Assembly (NCBI GenBank): GCA_033851845.1 | Contig: JAWWOH010000108.1 | Span: 1-48,851, forward strand | Origin: RYN-124 sp033851845 | Lineage (GTDB): Bacteria > Actinomycetota > Actinomycetes > Mycobacteriales > SCTD01 | Direction of reading: 5' to 3' | Length of the DNA: 48,851 nucleotides | Part shown: positions 23,801 through 31,418 of the stretch, piece by piece | Numbering within the stretch: position 1 is the first letter of the stretch | How the letters are laid out: each line of letters starts with the position of its first letter | Program-made: the position numbers and the translations under genes | The notes under the pieces: generated by a model | Databases searched by the model: none | Told to the model about the DNA's origin: nothing | What the model saw: only the letters and a program-made list of their open reading frames with translations

Positions 23801-24640
23801 ATGGCCACCGCCGTACCGAAGAACGTCGCCGCCGCCCTCGGCCTCGTGCCCACCGTGCTCGGCGGGGTCCGCCGGCTGCCGACGAAGGCGGTGCAGCTCC
23901 CGGTGATGGCCGTCGGCAGCGCGCTGTCGGGGATCGACGCAGCGCGACGCGAGTACGACGAGCTGGCCGACCGCGGCGAGCGGCTGATCGCCCGGCTTCG
24001 GGGGACGTCGTTCGACGAGGTCGAGGACAAGGTCGAGGATCGGCTGTCGGGCACTCCGGTGGCAAAGCTCTACGACCGCGCCGAGGACGCCCTCGAGCGG
24101 GTCTTCGAGACGTCGAAGGACAACGCCAAGCAGGCCGTGAAGGCCGACACCGCAGCCGCGCAGGACCGGGCCGAGGCCAACGCCGCCGTGCAGCAGACGC
24201 TGCCGGTCGAGCAGCCGCCCGCTGCGTCGTCCAACGGACGCGTCGACTCCGCGGCGACCCCGGACGTCGTCGAGCAGGTCGAGAAGATCGCCAGCAACGT
24301 CGATGCACCGCTCGTCACGAACGCGGCCGACCTGCCGCTGCCCGACTACGACCACATGACGTTGGGCGCGCTGCGCGGTCGGCTGCGCAGCCTCGACATG
24401 CAGCAGCTCGTCCAGCTTCGCGACTACGAGAAGTCCAAGGCACACCGCCTCCCGGTCGTGACGATGCTGGACAACCGGATCGCGAAGCTGGCCAATGGGG
24501 AAAGCACCCCCACCGGGAGTACGCCGGACACCCCCTCACCGAAGGCGTCGACTGCGACGAAGCCACCCAAGAGCCTCGACGCGACCGCGGAGGCGAAGAA
24601 CAGCCCGAGCCCGCCGCACGGCAAGGTCCGCCTCACCTGA
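23801..24640 (+). CDS. Lipid-droplet-associated-type conserved protein
   Basis: 279-aa protein. An N-terminal hydrophobic stretch (about 8-45) is followed by long amphipathic, Ala/Glu/Arg-rich helices (50-130) and a low-complexity Pro/Ser/Thr tail. A segment LPDYDHMTLGALRGRLRSLDMQQLVQLRDYE (read in two parts, about 186-215) is a compact helical motif common to the actinobacterial family located between ispH and xseA. Its M. tuberculosis counterpart is Rv1109c as I recall, with lipid-droplet annotation coming from related proteins. GGAGG lies 10 nt before the ATG. Divergent from ispH and just upstream of xseA. Confidence 0.68.
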   Translation: MATAVPKNVAAALGLVPTVLGGVRRLPTKAVQLPVMAVGSALSGIDAARREYDELADRGERLIARLRGTSFDEVEDKVEDRLSGTPVAKLYDRAEDALERVFETSKDNAKQAVKADTAAAQDRAEANAAVQQTLPVEQPPAASSNGRVDSAATPDVVEQVEKIASNVDAPLVTNAADLPLPDYDHMTLGALRGRLRSLDMQQLVQLRDYEKSKAHRLPVVTMLDNRIAKLANGESTPTGSTPDTPSPKASTATKPPKSLDATAEAKNSPSPPHGKVRLT

Positions 24641-24650
24641 TCCCGCTCCG

Positions 24651-24656
24651 TAGGGT
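24651..24656 (+). promoter_or_regulatory. Putative -10 box TAGGGT for leaderless xseA
   Basis: TAGGGT ends 6 nt before the xseA ATG. The same hexamer at the same distance stands before xseB and glpX. Confidence 0.55.
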
Positions 24657-24662
24657 GCGGGG

Positions 24663-25862
24663 ATGCCCCTCGACAACAGCGCCGAGTCGCCGCTTCCCGT
24701 GCGCACGGTGGCGCGATCCATCGCCGAGTGGGTCGGCCGGCTGGGGCGGGTGTGGGTCGAGGGTCAGGTCGCGCAGCTCACCCCGCGGCCGGGCACGGTC
24801 TTCCTGACGCTGCGCGACCCGGTGGCGGATGTCAGCCTGTCGGTCACCTGCTCACGCGGCGTGTTCGAGTCCGTCGTCCCGGCGCTGTCGGAAGGCGCGC
24901 GCATCGTCGTGCACGGCCAACCGGTCGTCCATCTGCTCCGCGGATCGCTGCAGCTGCAAGCCCTCGACATCCGGCCGGTGGGAGTGGGCGAGCTGCTGGC
25001 CCGGCTGGAGCGGCTGAAGGGCGTGCTGCGCGCGGAGGGGCTCTTCGACACCGATCGCAAGAAGCGGCTCCCCTTCCTGCCCCGCACCATCGGGCTGGTC
25101 ACCGGCCGCGGCAGCGCGGCCGAGCACGACGTCCTCGAGAACGCGCGGCGCCGCTGGCCGGCGGTGCGCTTCGACGTACGCAGCGTCGCCGTGCAGGGAC
25201 ACCTCGCCGTCGAGCAGTGCATCGCGGCGATCGCGGCACTCGACCGGGAGCCCGAGGTCGAGGTCATCGTCCTGGCGCGCGGCGGTGGCAGCGTCGAGGA
25301 CCTGCTGCCGTTCAGCGACGAGGCGCTCTGCAGAGCCGTTGCCGCCTGTCGCACACCCGTGGTCAGCGCCATCGGTCACGAGCCCGACAACCCGCTCGTC
25401 GACGCGGTGGCCGACGTCCGGTGCTCGACGCCGACCGATGCCGGCAAGCGCGTCGTCCCCGACTACGCCGAGGAGGTCGCGCGCGTGCGCCAGCTGCGCG
25501 ACCGCGCCCGCCGCGTGGCCACCGGCGTCGTGCAGCGAGAGCTCGCCCGACTCGACGCGATGCGCAGCCGACCGGCGCTCGCCGATCCGCAGACGCTGGT
25601 GACCTCGCGGGCCGGCGACGTGGCCGGCTTGCGTGATCGCAGCCGGCGCTGCGTGGCCGCTGCCCTCGACCGGGCTGCGCACGACCTCGACCACACCCGC
25701 GCCCGCGTCCTCGCACTGTCGCCGAAGGCCACCCTGGATCGTGGGTACGCCGTAGTGCACGACGCGACCGGTGCCGTCGTACGCGATCCTGCCGATGTGT
25801 CGTCAGGCGATCCGCTGCGCATCCGCGTCTCGGCCGGCGAGCTCGAGGCCACCGTCCGCTGA
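24663..25862 (+). CDS. xseA: Exodeoxyribonuclease VII large subunit
   Basis: Catalytic subunit (399 aa) of exonuclease VII, which degrades single-stranded DNA in mismatch and crosslink repair. An N-terminal OB-fold (about 10-105) is followed by the nuclease domain with TGRGSAAEHD, LARGGGSVEDLLPF and GHEPDNPL...VADVRCSTPTDAGK, and a coiled-coil arm with the C-terminal LDRGYAVV segment. GHEPD rather than GHETD is normal in actinobacteria. The small subunit is not adjacent: a repeat-containing gap and a GNAT gene lie between. TAGGGT 6 nt upstream suggests a leaderless transcript. Confidence 0.95.
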   Translation: MPLDNSAESPLPVRTVARSIAEWVGRLGRVWVEGQVAQLTPRPGTVFLTLRDPVADVSLSVTCSRGVFESVVPALSEGARIVVHGQPVVHLLRGSLQLQALDIRPVGVGELLARLERLKGVLRAEGLFDTDRKKRLPFLPRTIGLVTGRGSAAEHDVLENARRRWPAVRFDVRSVAVQGHLAVEQCIAAIAALDREPEVEVIVLARGGGSVEDLLPFSDEALCRAVAACRTPVVSAIGHEPDNPLVDAVADVRCSTPTDAGKRVVPDYAEEVARVRQLRDRARRVATGVVQRELARLDAMRSRPALADPQTLVTSRAGDVAGLRDRSRRCVAAALDRAAHDLDHTRARVLALSPKATLDRGYAVVHDATGAVVRDPADVSSGDPLRIRVSAGELEATVR

Positions 25863-25915
25863 CCCGCTGGTCGAATCGATCGCGCCAAGCCCGCCTCCCG
25901 TACGCCGGCGCCGCG

Positions 25916-25960
25916 GCGTCAGAAGAAGGGTGCGCACCCACCGCGTAGCTGTTCTGACGC
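25916..25960. repeat. 45-bp inverted-repeat element, copy 1
   Basis: Begins GCGTCAGAA and ends TTCTGACGC, exact 9-bp inverted ends. The left part reads on as GAAGGGTGCG and forms a 12-bp palindrome GGGTGCGCACCC with the variable 16-bp core. Copy 2 lies 33 bp further on with the same length and conserved ends. Confidence 0.75.
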
Positions 25961-25993
25961 TGCGCGGCGAGGGTCGGCCAGGCTCCGCGGCCG

Positions 25994-26038
25994 GCGTAAG
26001 AAGAAGGGTGCGGGTTCGACGCTCACACGTTCTGACGC
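25994..26038. repeat. 45-bp inverted-repeat element, copy 2
   Basis: Same orientation and exactly the same length as copy 1. The first 19 bases differ at one position (GCGTA for GCGTC) and the last 10 (GTTCTGACGC) are identical, while the 16-bp core is unrelated. The two copies occupy most of the xseA-GNAT gap. Confidence 0.75.
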
Positions 26039-26079
26039 AACCAGCCGGGAAGGGCGGTTGCCCGCCCTCCTCGCACGCG

Positions 26080-26565
26080 TCAGCGGCCGGGCATCCCCGG
26101 CCGAACACCCGGCGCGGTCCAGGCCATCGTCGCGCCGCCCAGGACCCGGAAGCCGAAGGACTCATATAGGCCCCGACCGGCATCGGTGGCCCGCAGATCG
26201 ACGCGCGGCACGTCCTGCTCGGCGAACCACTGCATCAGCGCGCCGAACACCTCGCGCCCATACCCGCGGCGCTGGTACGCCGCCTCGGTGCTCATCGACG
26301 CGATGTGGCCACGCCGCCCGTCGTACTGACCCGGGGATGGCAGGTGCTCCTCGAGCCAGCCCGCGCCGCAGGACACGACGCGACCGTCGTCCTCCACGGC
26401 GTACGCCACGAAGTCCTCGTCTGCGAGCCTCCGACGGAAGGCGACCTCGCACGAGGTCCGCCACTCCGCCGGCAGGGAGTCCGCGCCCATGGCACGGTGC
26501 ATCAGCCCGCGCAGCCGCGTCAGCTCCTCGGCGTCGGCGGGCGTCGCGCGCCGTAGGGTGCCCAC
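26080..26565 (-). CDS. GNAT family N-acetyltransferase
   Basis: 161-aa acetyltransferase. The acetyl-CoA-binding motif A is YQRRGYGREVF (about residues 98-108), followed by VDLRATDAGRGLYESFGF, the usual GNAT C-terminal pattern of a strand followed by the Tyr-containing helix. Substrate is unknown. The GTG at 26565 touches the xseB GTG at 26566 with no intergenic base, so the promoter of each must lie inside the other gene. CAGACT 7 nt before this start is a candidate -10 box. The gene splits xseA from xseB and points against both. Confidence 0.82.
   Translation of the reverse strand: MGTLRRATPADAEELTRLRGLMHRAMGADSLPAEWRTSCEVAFRRRLADEDFVAYAVEDDGRVVSCGAGWLEEHLPSPGQYDGRRGHIASMSTEAAYQRRGYGREVFGALMQWFAEQDVPRVDLRATDAGRGLYESFGFRVLGGATMAWTAPGVRPGMPGR
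26554..26559 (+). promoter_or_regulatory. Putative -10 box TAGGGT for leaderless xseB, inside the GNAT gene
   Basis: TAGGGT ends 6 nt before the xseB GTG and lies within the first codons of the GNAT gene on the other strand. It copies the xseA arrangement exactly. Confidence 0.5.
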
Positions 26566-26796
26566 GTGGTCCAGTCTGCCAGCGACAGCTCCGCCGGCCC
26601 GTCGTACGAGGCCGCGCGCGACGAGCTCGCCGATGTCGTGCGACGCCTGGAGGCGGGCGGCACGACGCTCGAGGAGTCGCTCGCCCTCTGGGAACGCGGC
26701 GAGGAGCTGGCGCGCACCTGCCAGGAGTGGCTCGATGGTGCGAAGGCCCGGCTGACCGCCGCGCTAGGAGACAAGCCGGCGGGCGAGGACGCGTAG
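26566..26796 (+). CDS. xseB: Exodeoxyribonuclease VII small subunit
   Basis: 76-aa helical subunit that binds the XseA arm. The core SYEAARDELADVVRRLEAGG followed by TLEESLALWERGEELA is the family signature. GTG start at 26566 follows TAGGGT by 6 nt. The last 33 nt overlap the convergent DUF4245 gene. It carries its own promoter candidate rather than being cotranscribed with xseA. Confidence 0.92.
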   Translation: MVQSASDSSAGPSYEAARDELADVVRRLEAGGTTLEESLALWERGEELARTCQEWLDGAKARLTAALGDKPAGEDA

Positions 26797-27285
26797 CTCG
26801 TCGAGGGTCGCGGTGTCGCGCACGGTTCCCAGCACGACGGTCGTCGTCCCGTACGAGTGCACCAGCGAGATGACCTCGTCCTTCCGGTACTGCGTCCAGT
26901 CGGTTCCGTCGATGTCCACGGCGTCGACCTTCGGTGCCTCGCCGGTGATGTCCGCGAGGAACCCGGCCGCCGGGTGGGGCGCGGCGGCGTACTCCGCGTA
27001 GTGGCCGGCCGGTGTGACCCAGCCGATGCGCAGCAGCCCCGACTCGGGGTCGTACCTCGACACCGTCGTCTGCCAGCCCGCCGGCATCGCGCGCGGCACG
27101 GCACCGCCCGCGACAGCCGAGGAGAACGCCTGCACGTCACTGGTCGGGTCGACGACGCGGATCTTCTTCTCGTCCGAGTGCGGTGGTCGGGCGAAGAACC
27201 ACACGAACAACACGATGGCCAGCACGACGCCGAGAGAACGGACCATGTCCGCCGCAGCTTCGCGTCCGCGCTTCCTCTGGGCCAT
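26764..27285 (-). CDS. DUF4245 membrane-anchored protein
   Basis: 173-aa protein with a short basic N-terminus, one transmembrane helix (about 14-31) and an extracytoplasmic domain containing VRVVDPTSDVQAF-like strands and PAGWQTTVSRY, which match the actinobacterial DUF4245 family. Role unknown. In M. tuberculosis a DUF4245 gene (Rv1100) neighbours glpX. Start ATG at 27285 sits 6 nt behind CAGAAT; the frame is open far upstream only by overlap with the kynureninase-like gene. Its 3' end overlaps xseB by 33 nt. Confidence 0.82.
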   Translation of the reverse strand: MAQRKRGREAAADMVRSLGVVLAIVLFVWFFARPPHSDEKKIRVVDPTSDVQAFSSAVAGGAVPRAMPAGWQTTVSRYDPESGLLRIGWVTPAGHYAEYAAAPHPAAGFLADITGEAPKVDAVDIDGTDWTQYRKDEVISLVHSYGTTTVVLGTVRDTATLDELRVLARRLVS

Positions 27286-27291
27286 GCGTCC

Positions 27292-27297
27292 ATTCTG
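27292..27297 (-). promoter_or_regulatory. Putative -10 box CAGAAT for DUF4245
   Basis: On the minus strand CAGAAT ends 6 nt before the ATG at 27285, in the 14-nt gap behind the kynureninase-like gene. It gives DUF4245 a promoter separate from the upstream operon. Confidence 0.4.
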
Positions 27298-27299
27298 GC

Positions 27300-28457
27300 T
27301 CAGCTGCCGGCGAGCGCCCCTGACACCTCGGACATCGCATCGAGACAGGCGAGCGCCTCGTCGAGCGAGTTGTAGAAGTGCGGCGACACCCGGATGCCAA
27401 CGCCGGGACGGTGGTCCACGACGAAGCCGGCCTCGATGAGGCGCAGGTGCACGAGCTCCGCGTCTCCCGGGTCGATGGTGACGTGACCGCCGCGCTGGAC
27501 CGGGTCCTGCGGCGAGCGGACGGCGTAGCCGCGCTCCAGCGCGGCCTCCAGCAGCGGCTGCGTCATCGAGATCGACCGCTCGCGGATGCGGTCCATCCCG
27601 ATCGCGTTGAGTGCTTCGTACGCCGGCGCCGCAGCGAATGCGGCCGACACACCTGGTGTCCCGCCGCGGAACCGCTTGACGCCTTCGCCGTACGCAAGCA
27701 GCGGGTCGAAGTCGAACGGCCGCGCGGTGCCGAACCACCCGGTGGTCACCGGCTCCAGTGCGACCTCGGGCGAGACGTACATCCATCCGTTGCCGGGCCC
27801 ACCCGACAGGTACTTCACGGACCCGCCGACGTAGATGTCGACGCCGAGGTCCACGACGTCGACCGGCACGGTGCCGGCCGCCTGGTAGCCATCGACCATC
27901 ACGAGTGCACCGACGGCGTGCGCCTTCTCTACCAGCGGCTTGACGTCGATCAGCGTCGATGTGCGGAACAGCACGTGCGAGCACTCCACCAGCAGGGTGT
28001 GCTCGTCGATGGCGTCGACCAGGCGCTGCACGTCGAGGTGGATGCCGTCGGCCTCGCCGTCGACGACGACCGCCTGACCGCCCAGCCGGCCGATCTGCGA
28101 CCAGGTGTTCAGGCTTCCCGGCCACTCCAGCGCCGACGTCACCACACGGTTGCGGCGGCCGCTCCAATCGAGGGAGGCGACCACGTCGCCGAGCAGGTCG
28201 GCGACGCTCTGCCGCATCACCGTCGTGCCCGGTGGCGCGCCGATCAGCGCACCGACGAGATCGGCAACCCGCCAGACCTCGCTGGCCCAGTCCTCCCACG
28301 CGACCACGCCCAGCTCGGCCCACAGCCGCGCGTACTCCGCCAACCGCTCCGGCGTACGACGGTGCATCGCACCGAGCGTGTGGCTGGCGAGGTACGTCGA
28401 TCCCGCCAGCACCGGGTAGTCGACGCGCCGGTCCAGCAGGTCGTCGTGCTCGGTCAT
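27300..28457 (-). CDS. Kynureninase-like PLP-dependent class V aminotransferase-fold enzyme
   Basis: 385-aa PLP enzyme of the aminotransferase class V fold. The Schiff-base Lys is K215 in GGSVKYLSGGPGNGW. The PLP-pyridine Asp is D189 in MVDGYQAAGTVPVDV, a kynureninase-like pattern, and SALEWPGSL sits in the cofactor phosphate region. Kynureninase would cleave kynurenine to anthranilate, but no other tryptophan-catabolic gene is nearby, so substrate is open. Start at 28457 because ATGA overlaps the preceding stop. It is the last gene of a four-gene operon with a flavin reductase and TetR regulator. Confidence 0.78.
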   Translation of the reverse strand: MTEHDDLLDRRVDYPVLAGSTYLASHTLGAMHRRTPERLAEYARLWAELGVVAWEDWASEVWRVADLVGALIGAPPGTTVMRQSVADLLGDVVASLDWSGRRNRVVTSALEWPGSLNTWSQIGRLGGQAVVVDGEADGIHLDVQRLVDAIDEHTLLVECSHVLFRTSTLIDVKPLVEKAHAVGALVMVDGYQAAGTVPVDVVDLGVDIYVGGSVKYLSGGPGNGWMYVSPEVALEPVTTGWFGTARPFDFDPLLAYGEGVKRFRGGTPGVSAAFAAAPAYEALNAIGMDRIRERSISMTQPLLEAALERGYAVRSPQDPVQRGGHVTIDPGDAELVHLRLIEAGFVVDHRPGVGIRVSPHFYNSLDEALACLDAMSEVSGALAGS

Positions 28458-29035
28458 TCCGTCATGTCCCACACTGATCGGGACTGGGCGGACGCGGTCA
28501 GCAGGGGCTCCGAGTCGATCTGCACGAGCGTCTCGGGGATGCCGCGGTCAGGCCAGCGACAGCCGACGACGAGCGGCCCGGGCGACGGCAGCGGCCACAG
28601 CCAGTAGTCGGCGCTCCACATCAGGTCCCGCTGCGACGAACCGAGCAGCTTGAACTGCGCGCTGCCGACCTGCTCGACGTCGGGCGAGTCCCGCTGCCCG
28701 GACGTGGCCGTCCGTCCGTCCGAGAACGCCAAGCCGACCCGGAACCGCCCGGGGCTGCGGCTGTACTCCTGCAACGAGTAGGCCATGTCCTCACTGCGTG
28801 CATGGTCGGCGAAGATCACGACGACCGCGATGTGCAGTCCGTCGGAGTACGCCGTGATCCCTCGTACGGCGACGACGACCTCCGCGGTCCGGGCCAGCAC
28901 GAAGCCCGACAGCGCAAGCATGCCCACCTCGTCGCCCGGCGGGCCGCTCTGCGGGTGCCGATGCAGCCGGTGCTGCTCCCAGTCCGACCCCCTTCTCGGC
29001 GTGGCGTGCGCAACGTCGTCGTCGAACAGGCTCAT
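28454..29035 (-). CDS. Hypothetical protein in the flavin reductase/kynureninase-like operon
   Basis: Unrecognised 193-aa protein. It has an alternating hydrophobic strand pattern (MLALSGFVLARTAEVVVAV, and LHIAVVVIFADHA) and several Trp near the C-terminal half (MWSADYWLWPLP), suggesting a beta-sandwich-like fold. No signal peptide or membrane helix. Start ATG at 29035 and stop at 28454 each overlap the neighbouring genes by 4 nt, so translation is tightly coupled on both sides. Function may relate to the TetR-controlled pathway; nothing more can be said. Confidence 0.7.
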   Translation of the reverse strand: MSLFDDDVAHATPRRGSDWEQHRLHRHPQSGPPGDEVGMLALSGFVLARTAEVVVAVRGITAYSDGLHIAVVVIFADHARSEDMAYSLQEYSRSPGRFRVGLAFSDGRTATSGQRDSPDVEQVGSAQFKLLGSSQRDLMWSADYWLWPLPSPGPLVVGCRWPDRGIPETLVQIDSEPLLTASAQSRSVWDMTE

Positions 29036-29625
29036 GCGGCCGTGCCGCCGATCCTCGCGATGAGCTCGAGCACGTCGGAGGCAAGCCGGTGCGCGGACTC
29101 CTCGTCCTCGCAGACGGCGACCTCGTGGCCGGCCTCGCTGATGACGGTCGTCAGCACGAGCACGAGCGCGTCCCCCCACGGCTCCGCACTGTCAACCCGC
29201 AGCAGCGTCGCGTTGCGAGCCGTCCACTCGCGGTAGCGCCGGCGCGCAATGAGCTCGAAGCCGGGCGGACCGCCGCCGGCGAGGAACAGCCGGGCCAGGT
29301 CGCGCTCTCCCCAGCACCCGTCGAGGTATGCGCGCGACCCGGCCACGAACAGGGCCACCGGATCGGACTCACCAGCGAGCCGGGCCTCGCGAACCGCCGT
29401 CGCCGCCCGGGCCTCCTGCCGTTGCTGGTAGTCCTCGAACAGCGCGAGGTACAGCTCGGCCTTCCCTCCGAAGTGGTGATAGAGGCTGCCGACACTGGCG
29501 CCGGCCCGCGACACGACGTCGGCGATGGAGGCCTCGGCGAAGCCCGAGCTGCTGAACACCTCGCGGGCGGCATCGAGCAGGCCGCCGCGGGTCGTCGCCG
29601 CGCGCCCCGTCGTACGAACGCTCAT
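29032..29625 (-). CDS. TetR/AcrR family transcriptional regulator
   Basis: 197-aa repressor-type regulator. The N-terminal HTH is clear: RGGLLDAAREVFSSSGF, ASIADVVSRAGASVGSLYHHFGGKAELYLALF (about residues 13-58 in two stretches). The ligand-binding C-terminal domain includes a Gly/Pro-rich segment (LFLAGGGPPGFEL). Start at 29625 overlaps the flavin reductase stop (ATGA). It probably autoregulates the operon from the promoter upstream of 30224; the inducer is unknown. Confidence 0.9.
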   Translation of the reverse strand: MSVRTTGRAATTRGGLLDAAREVFSSSGFAEASIADVVSRAGASVGSLYHHFGGKAELYLALFEDYQQRQEARAATAVREARLAGESDPVALFVAGSRAYLDGCWGERDLARLFLAGGGPPGFELIARRRYREWTARNATLLRVDSAEPWGDALVLVLTTVISEAGHEVAVCEDEESAHRLASDVLELIARIGGTAA

Positions 29626-30224
29626 CGGACCGTGTCCGCGTAAGGGATGCGGCGGCGAGTGCTCACCTGTCCGATGGTGGACCACTCGTTGGCTCCGAGG
29701 CGCGCGACGGGCCTGAGCAGGTCGATGGCCGGCCGGTCGTCGCGGATGACCGCCTCGTCGACGGCGACGTGCAGCACCTCGCCGAACACCACGGTGCACT
29801 CGCCGAAGGTGTGCGTGTCGGCGAGCCGGCACTCGATCGCCACCGGCGACTCGGCGACGCGGAACGGGGCCACCTTCAAGGACGCCTCCCGCGTCAGCCC
29901 GACGGCGTCGAACTCCGACACCTCGGGCGGGTAGTCGGTACCCGTCTCGTTGACCTTCTCGATGAGCTCCTCCGTGCAGAGGCAGACCACGAACTCCCCC
30001 GTGGCCAGGACGTTGCGCAGGCTGTCCTTGGTGCGCACGGAGGTGAACTGCACGACGCCGGGGTCGACCCCCGCGACCGTGAAGAACGAGTGCGGTGCGA
30101 GGTTGTCGACGCCTTCCGCCGACCGGCTGGAGACCCACGCGATGGGACGGGGCACGACCACGCTGGTCAGCAGGGGGTAGATCTTCCGGCCGAGGACACC
30201 GGCGTCGAAGTCGCGTCGCTGCAC
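29622..30224 (-). CDS. Flavin reductase-like FMN-binding split-barrel protein
   Basis: 200-aa flavin reductase-like protein. Family features: YPLLTSVVVPRPIAWVSS, NLAPHSFFTVAG with the flavin-contacting region, and KDSLRNVLATGEFVVCL. Such proteins either supply reduced FMN to a monooxygenase or act on FMN themselves; no monooxygenase is encoded nearby. GTG at 30224 is the first start of the operon. CACAGT 6 nt upstream is a possible -10 box. It is divergent from the modABC operon, 79 nt away. Confidence 0.85.
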   Translation of the reverse strand: MQRRDFDAGVLGRKIYPLLTSVVVPRPIAWVSSRSAEGVDNLAPHSFFTVAGVDPGVVQFTSVRTKDSLRNVLATGEFVVCLCTEELIEKVNETGTDYPPEVSEFDAVGLTREASLKVAPFRVAESPVAIECRLADTHTFGECTVVFGEVLHVAVDEAVIRDDRPAIDLLRPVARLGANEWSTIGQVSTRRRIPYADTVR

Positions 30225-30291
30225 GCCGCCACTGTGTCATCCAGCCTGGAACGCTTCACCGTCGCCGCACTTGCGGAGATGCCCCGCGTTC

Positions 30292-30297
30292 TATGCT
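30292..30297 (+). promoter_or_regulatory. Putative -10 box TATGCT for the HTH-Mop/modABC operon
   Basis: TATGCT ends 6 nt before the ATG at 30304. No Shine-Dalgarno is visible, fitting leaderless initiation of the first gene of the operon. Confidence 0.55.
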
Positions 30298-30303
30298 CCG
30301 CAG

Positions 30304-30690
30304 ATGCACACCTATCGCCTCGCCGCCGCCGCCGCACTGCTCGGCGTCAGCGATGACACCCTGCGACGCTGGGCGGATCAGGGCAGGCTGTCCACAGCGA
30401 TCGACGACGAGGGTCGCCGCGTTGTGACCGGCAGCGACCTGGCGGCCTTCGCGGTGGCCATGGCGGGTGACCCCGCCGGGCCGATGGAGACCAGCGCCCG
30501 CAACAGCTTCCCTGGCATCGTCACCCGCGTTCTTCGGGGCGACGTCGTCTCGCAGGTGGAGATCCAGTCGGGTCCGCACCGGCTCGTGTCGCTCCTGTCG
30601 ACGGAGTCCGTCGACGACCTGCAGCTCGAGCCGGGCGCACCTGCCACGGCATCGGTGAAGTCGACGCACGTCGTGGTCGAACTGCCGTGA
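30304..30690 (+). CDS. HTH (MerR/excisionase-like) plus Mop molybdate-binding regulator
   Basis: 128-aa two-domain protein. Residues 1-50 form a MerR-type winged HTH (YRLAAAAALLGVSDDTLRRWADQGRL). Residues about 62-128 form a TOBE/Mop domain (SARNSFPGIVTRVLRGDVVSQVEI and VDDLQLEPGAPATASVKSTHVVV), which binds molybdate. It therefore combines in one short protein what ModE does with a different HTH. The stop overlaps modA (GTGA). Likely a molybdate-responsive regulator of its own operon; sign of regulation unknown. A function as plain molybdate store is less likely because of the HTH. Confidence 0.85.
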   Translation: MHTYRLAAAAALLGVSDDTLRRWADQGRLSTAIDDEGRRVVTGSDLAAFAVAMAGDPAGPMETSARNSFPGIVTRVLRGDVVSQVEIQSGPHRLVSLLSTESVDDLQLEPGAPATASVKSTHVVVELP

Positions 30691-31418
30691 GGAGCGCCCG
30701 GCTGCTGACCGCCGTGGTCGTCACGACGGCACTGTCCGGATGCGCCTCGACAGGCGGCACACCGGCGGGGACGGCGCCTCGGACGCTGACGGTGTTCGCG
30801 GCATCGTCGCTGACGTCGGCTTTCACCGCAGCGGGCAAGGCGTTCGAGAGCTCGCACCCCGGCGTACACGTCCGGTTCTCGTTCGCGGGGTCGCAGTCAC
30901 TCGTCGCGCAGCTGAAGCAGGGCGCGCCGGCTGACGTGCTGGCGACGGCCGATGAGGCCACGATGCGCGCCGCGGGGCTGACCGGTGCTCGTGTGTTCGC
31001 GCGCAACCGGCTCGCCATCATCACCGCTCCCGGCAACCCGAAGCACGTGACCGCACTGACCGACCTGGCCAGCAACCACCTGCGCGTCGTCCTCGCCGGT
31101 CCGACCGTTCCGGTGGGGAAGGCCGCCAACAGAGCCCTGGCAGCGGCGCACGTCGCGGTCAAGCCGGTCTCGCTCGAGCAGGATGTGAAGGGCGTCGTCA
31201 CCAAGGTGCGACTCGGCGAGGCCGACGCGGGGATCGCCTACGTCACCGACGTCAAGGCTGCGAACGGCGCGGTCGCCGGCATCGACCTATCGGGGATCAG
31301 CAACAGCTACCCCGTCGCGGTGGTCAGGGCCGGGGACGGCGGGTCGGAGTTCGCCGACTACCTGTTGTCGGCCGACGGTCAGTCGCTGCTCGCGTCCTAC
31401 GGCTTCCTGCCGCCGTGA
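30687..31418 (+). CDS. modA: Molybdate ABC transporter substrate-binding lipoprotein
   Basis: 243-aa periplasmic-type binding protein. Signal peptide with lipobox LSGC (C19). The mature protein has LTVFAASSLTSAF (molybdate-contacting Ser), FAGSQSLVAQL, GAPADVLATAD, and VRLGEADAGIAYVTD near the hinge, all ModA features. GTGA overlap with the regulator and with modB at the other end. Could bind tungstate as well. Confidence 0.93.
   Translation: MRSARLLTAVVVTTALSGCASTGGTPAGTAPRTLTVFAASSLTSAFTAAGKAFESSHPGVHVRFSFAGSQSLVAQLKQGAPADVLATADEATMRAAGLTGARVFARNRLAIITAPGNPKHVTALTDLASNHLRVVLAGPTVPVGKAANRALAAAHVAVKPVSLEQDVKGVVTKVRLGEADAGIAYVTDVKAANGAVAGIDLSGISNSYPVAVVRAGDGGSEFADYLLSADGQSLLASYGFLPP

Noticed and set aside
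25916..26038. Possible CRISPR array
   Set aside because: Only two units, with inverted ends and a core inside each unit rather than spacers between identical repeats, and no cas genes.
26012..26038. GGTTCGA-like T-loop suggestive of a tRNA
   Set aside because: No acceptor, D-arm or anticodon stem can be drawn around it; it is the core of the second 45-bp element.
27378..28607. Plus-strand 409-codon frame over the kynureninase-like gene
   Set aside because: Antisense to a gene with clear PLP-enzyme motifs; composition is Arg/His/Val-biased.
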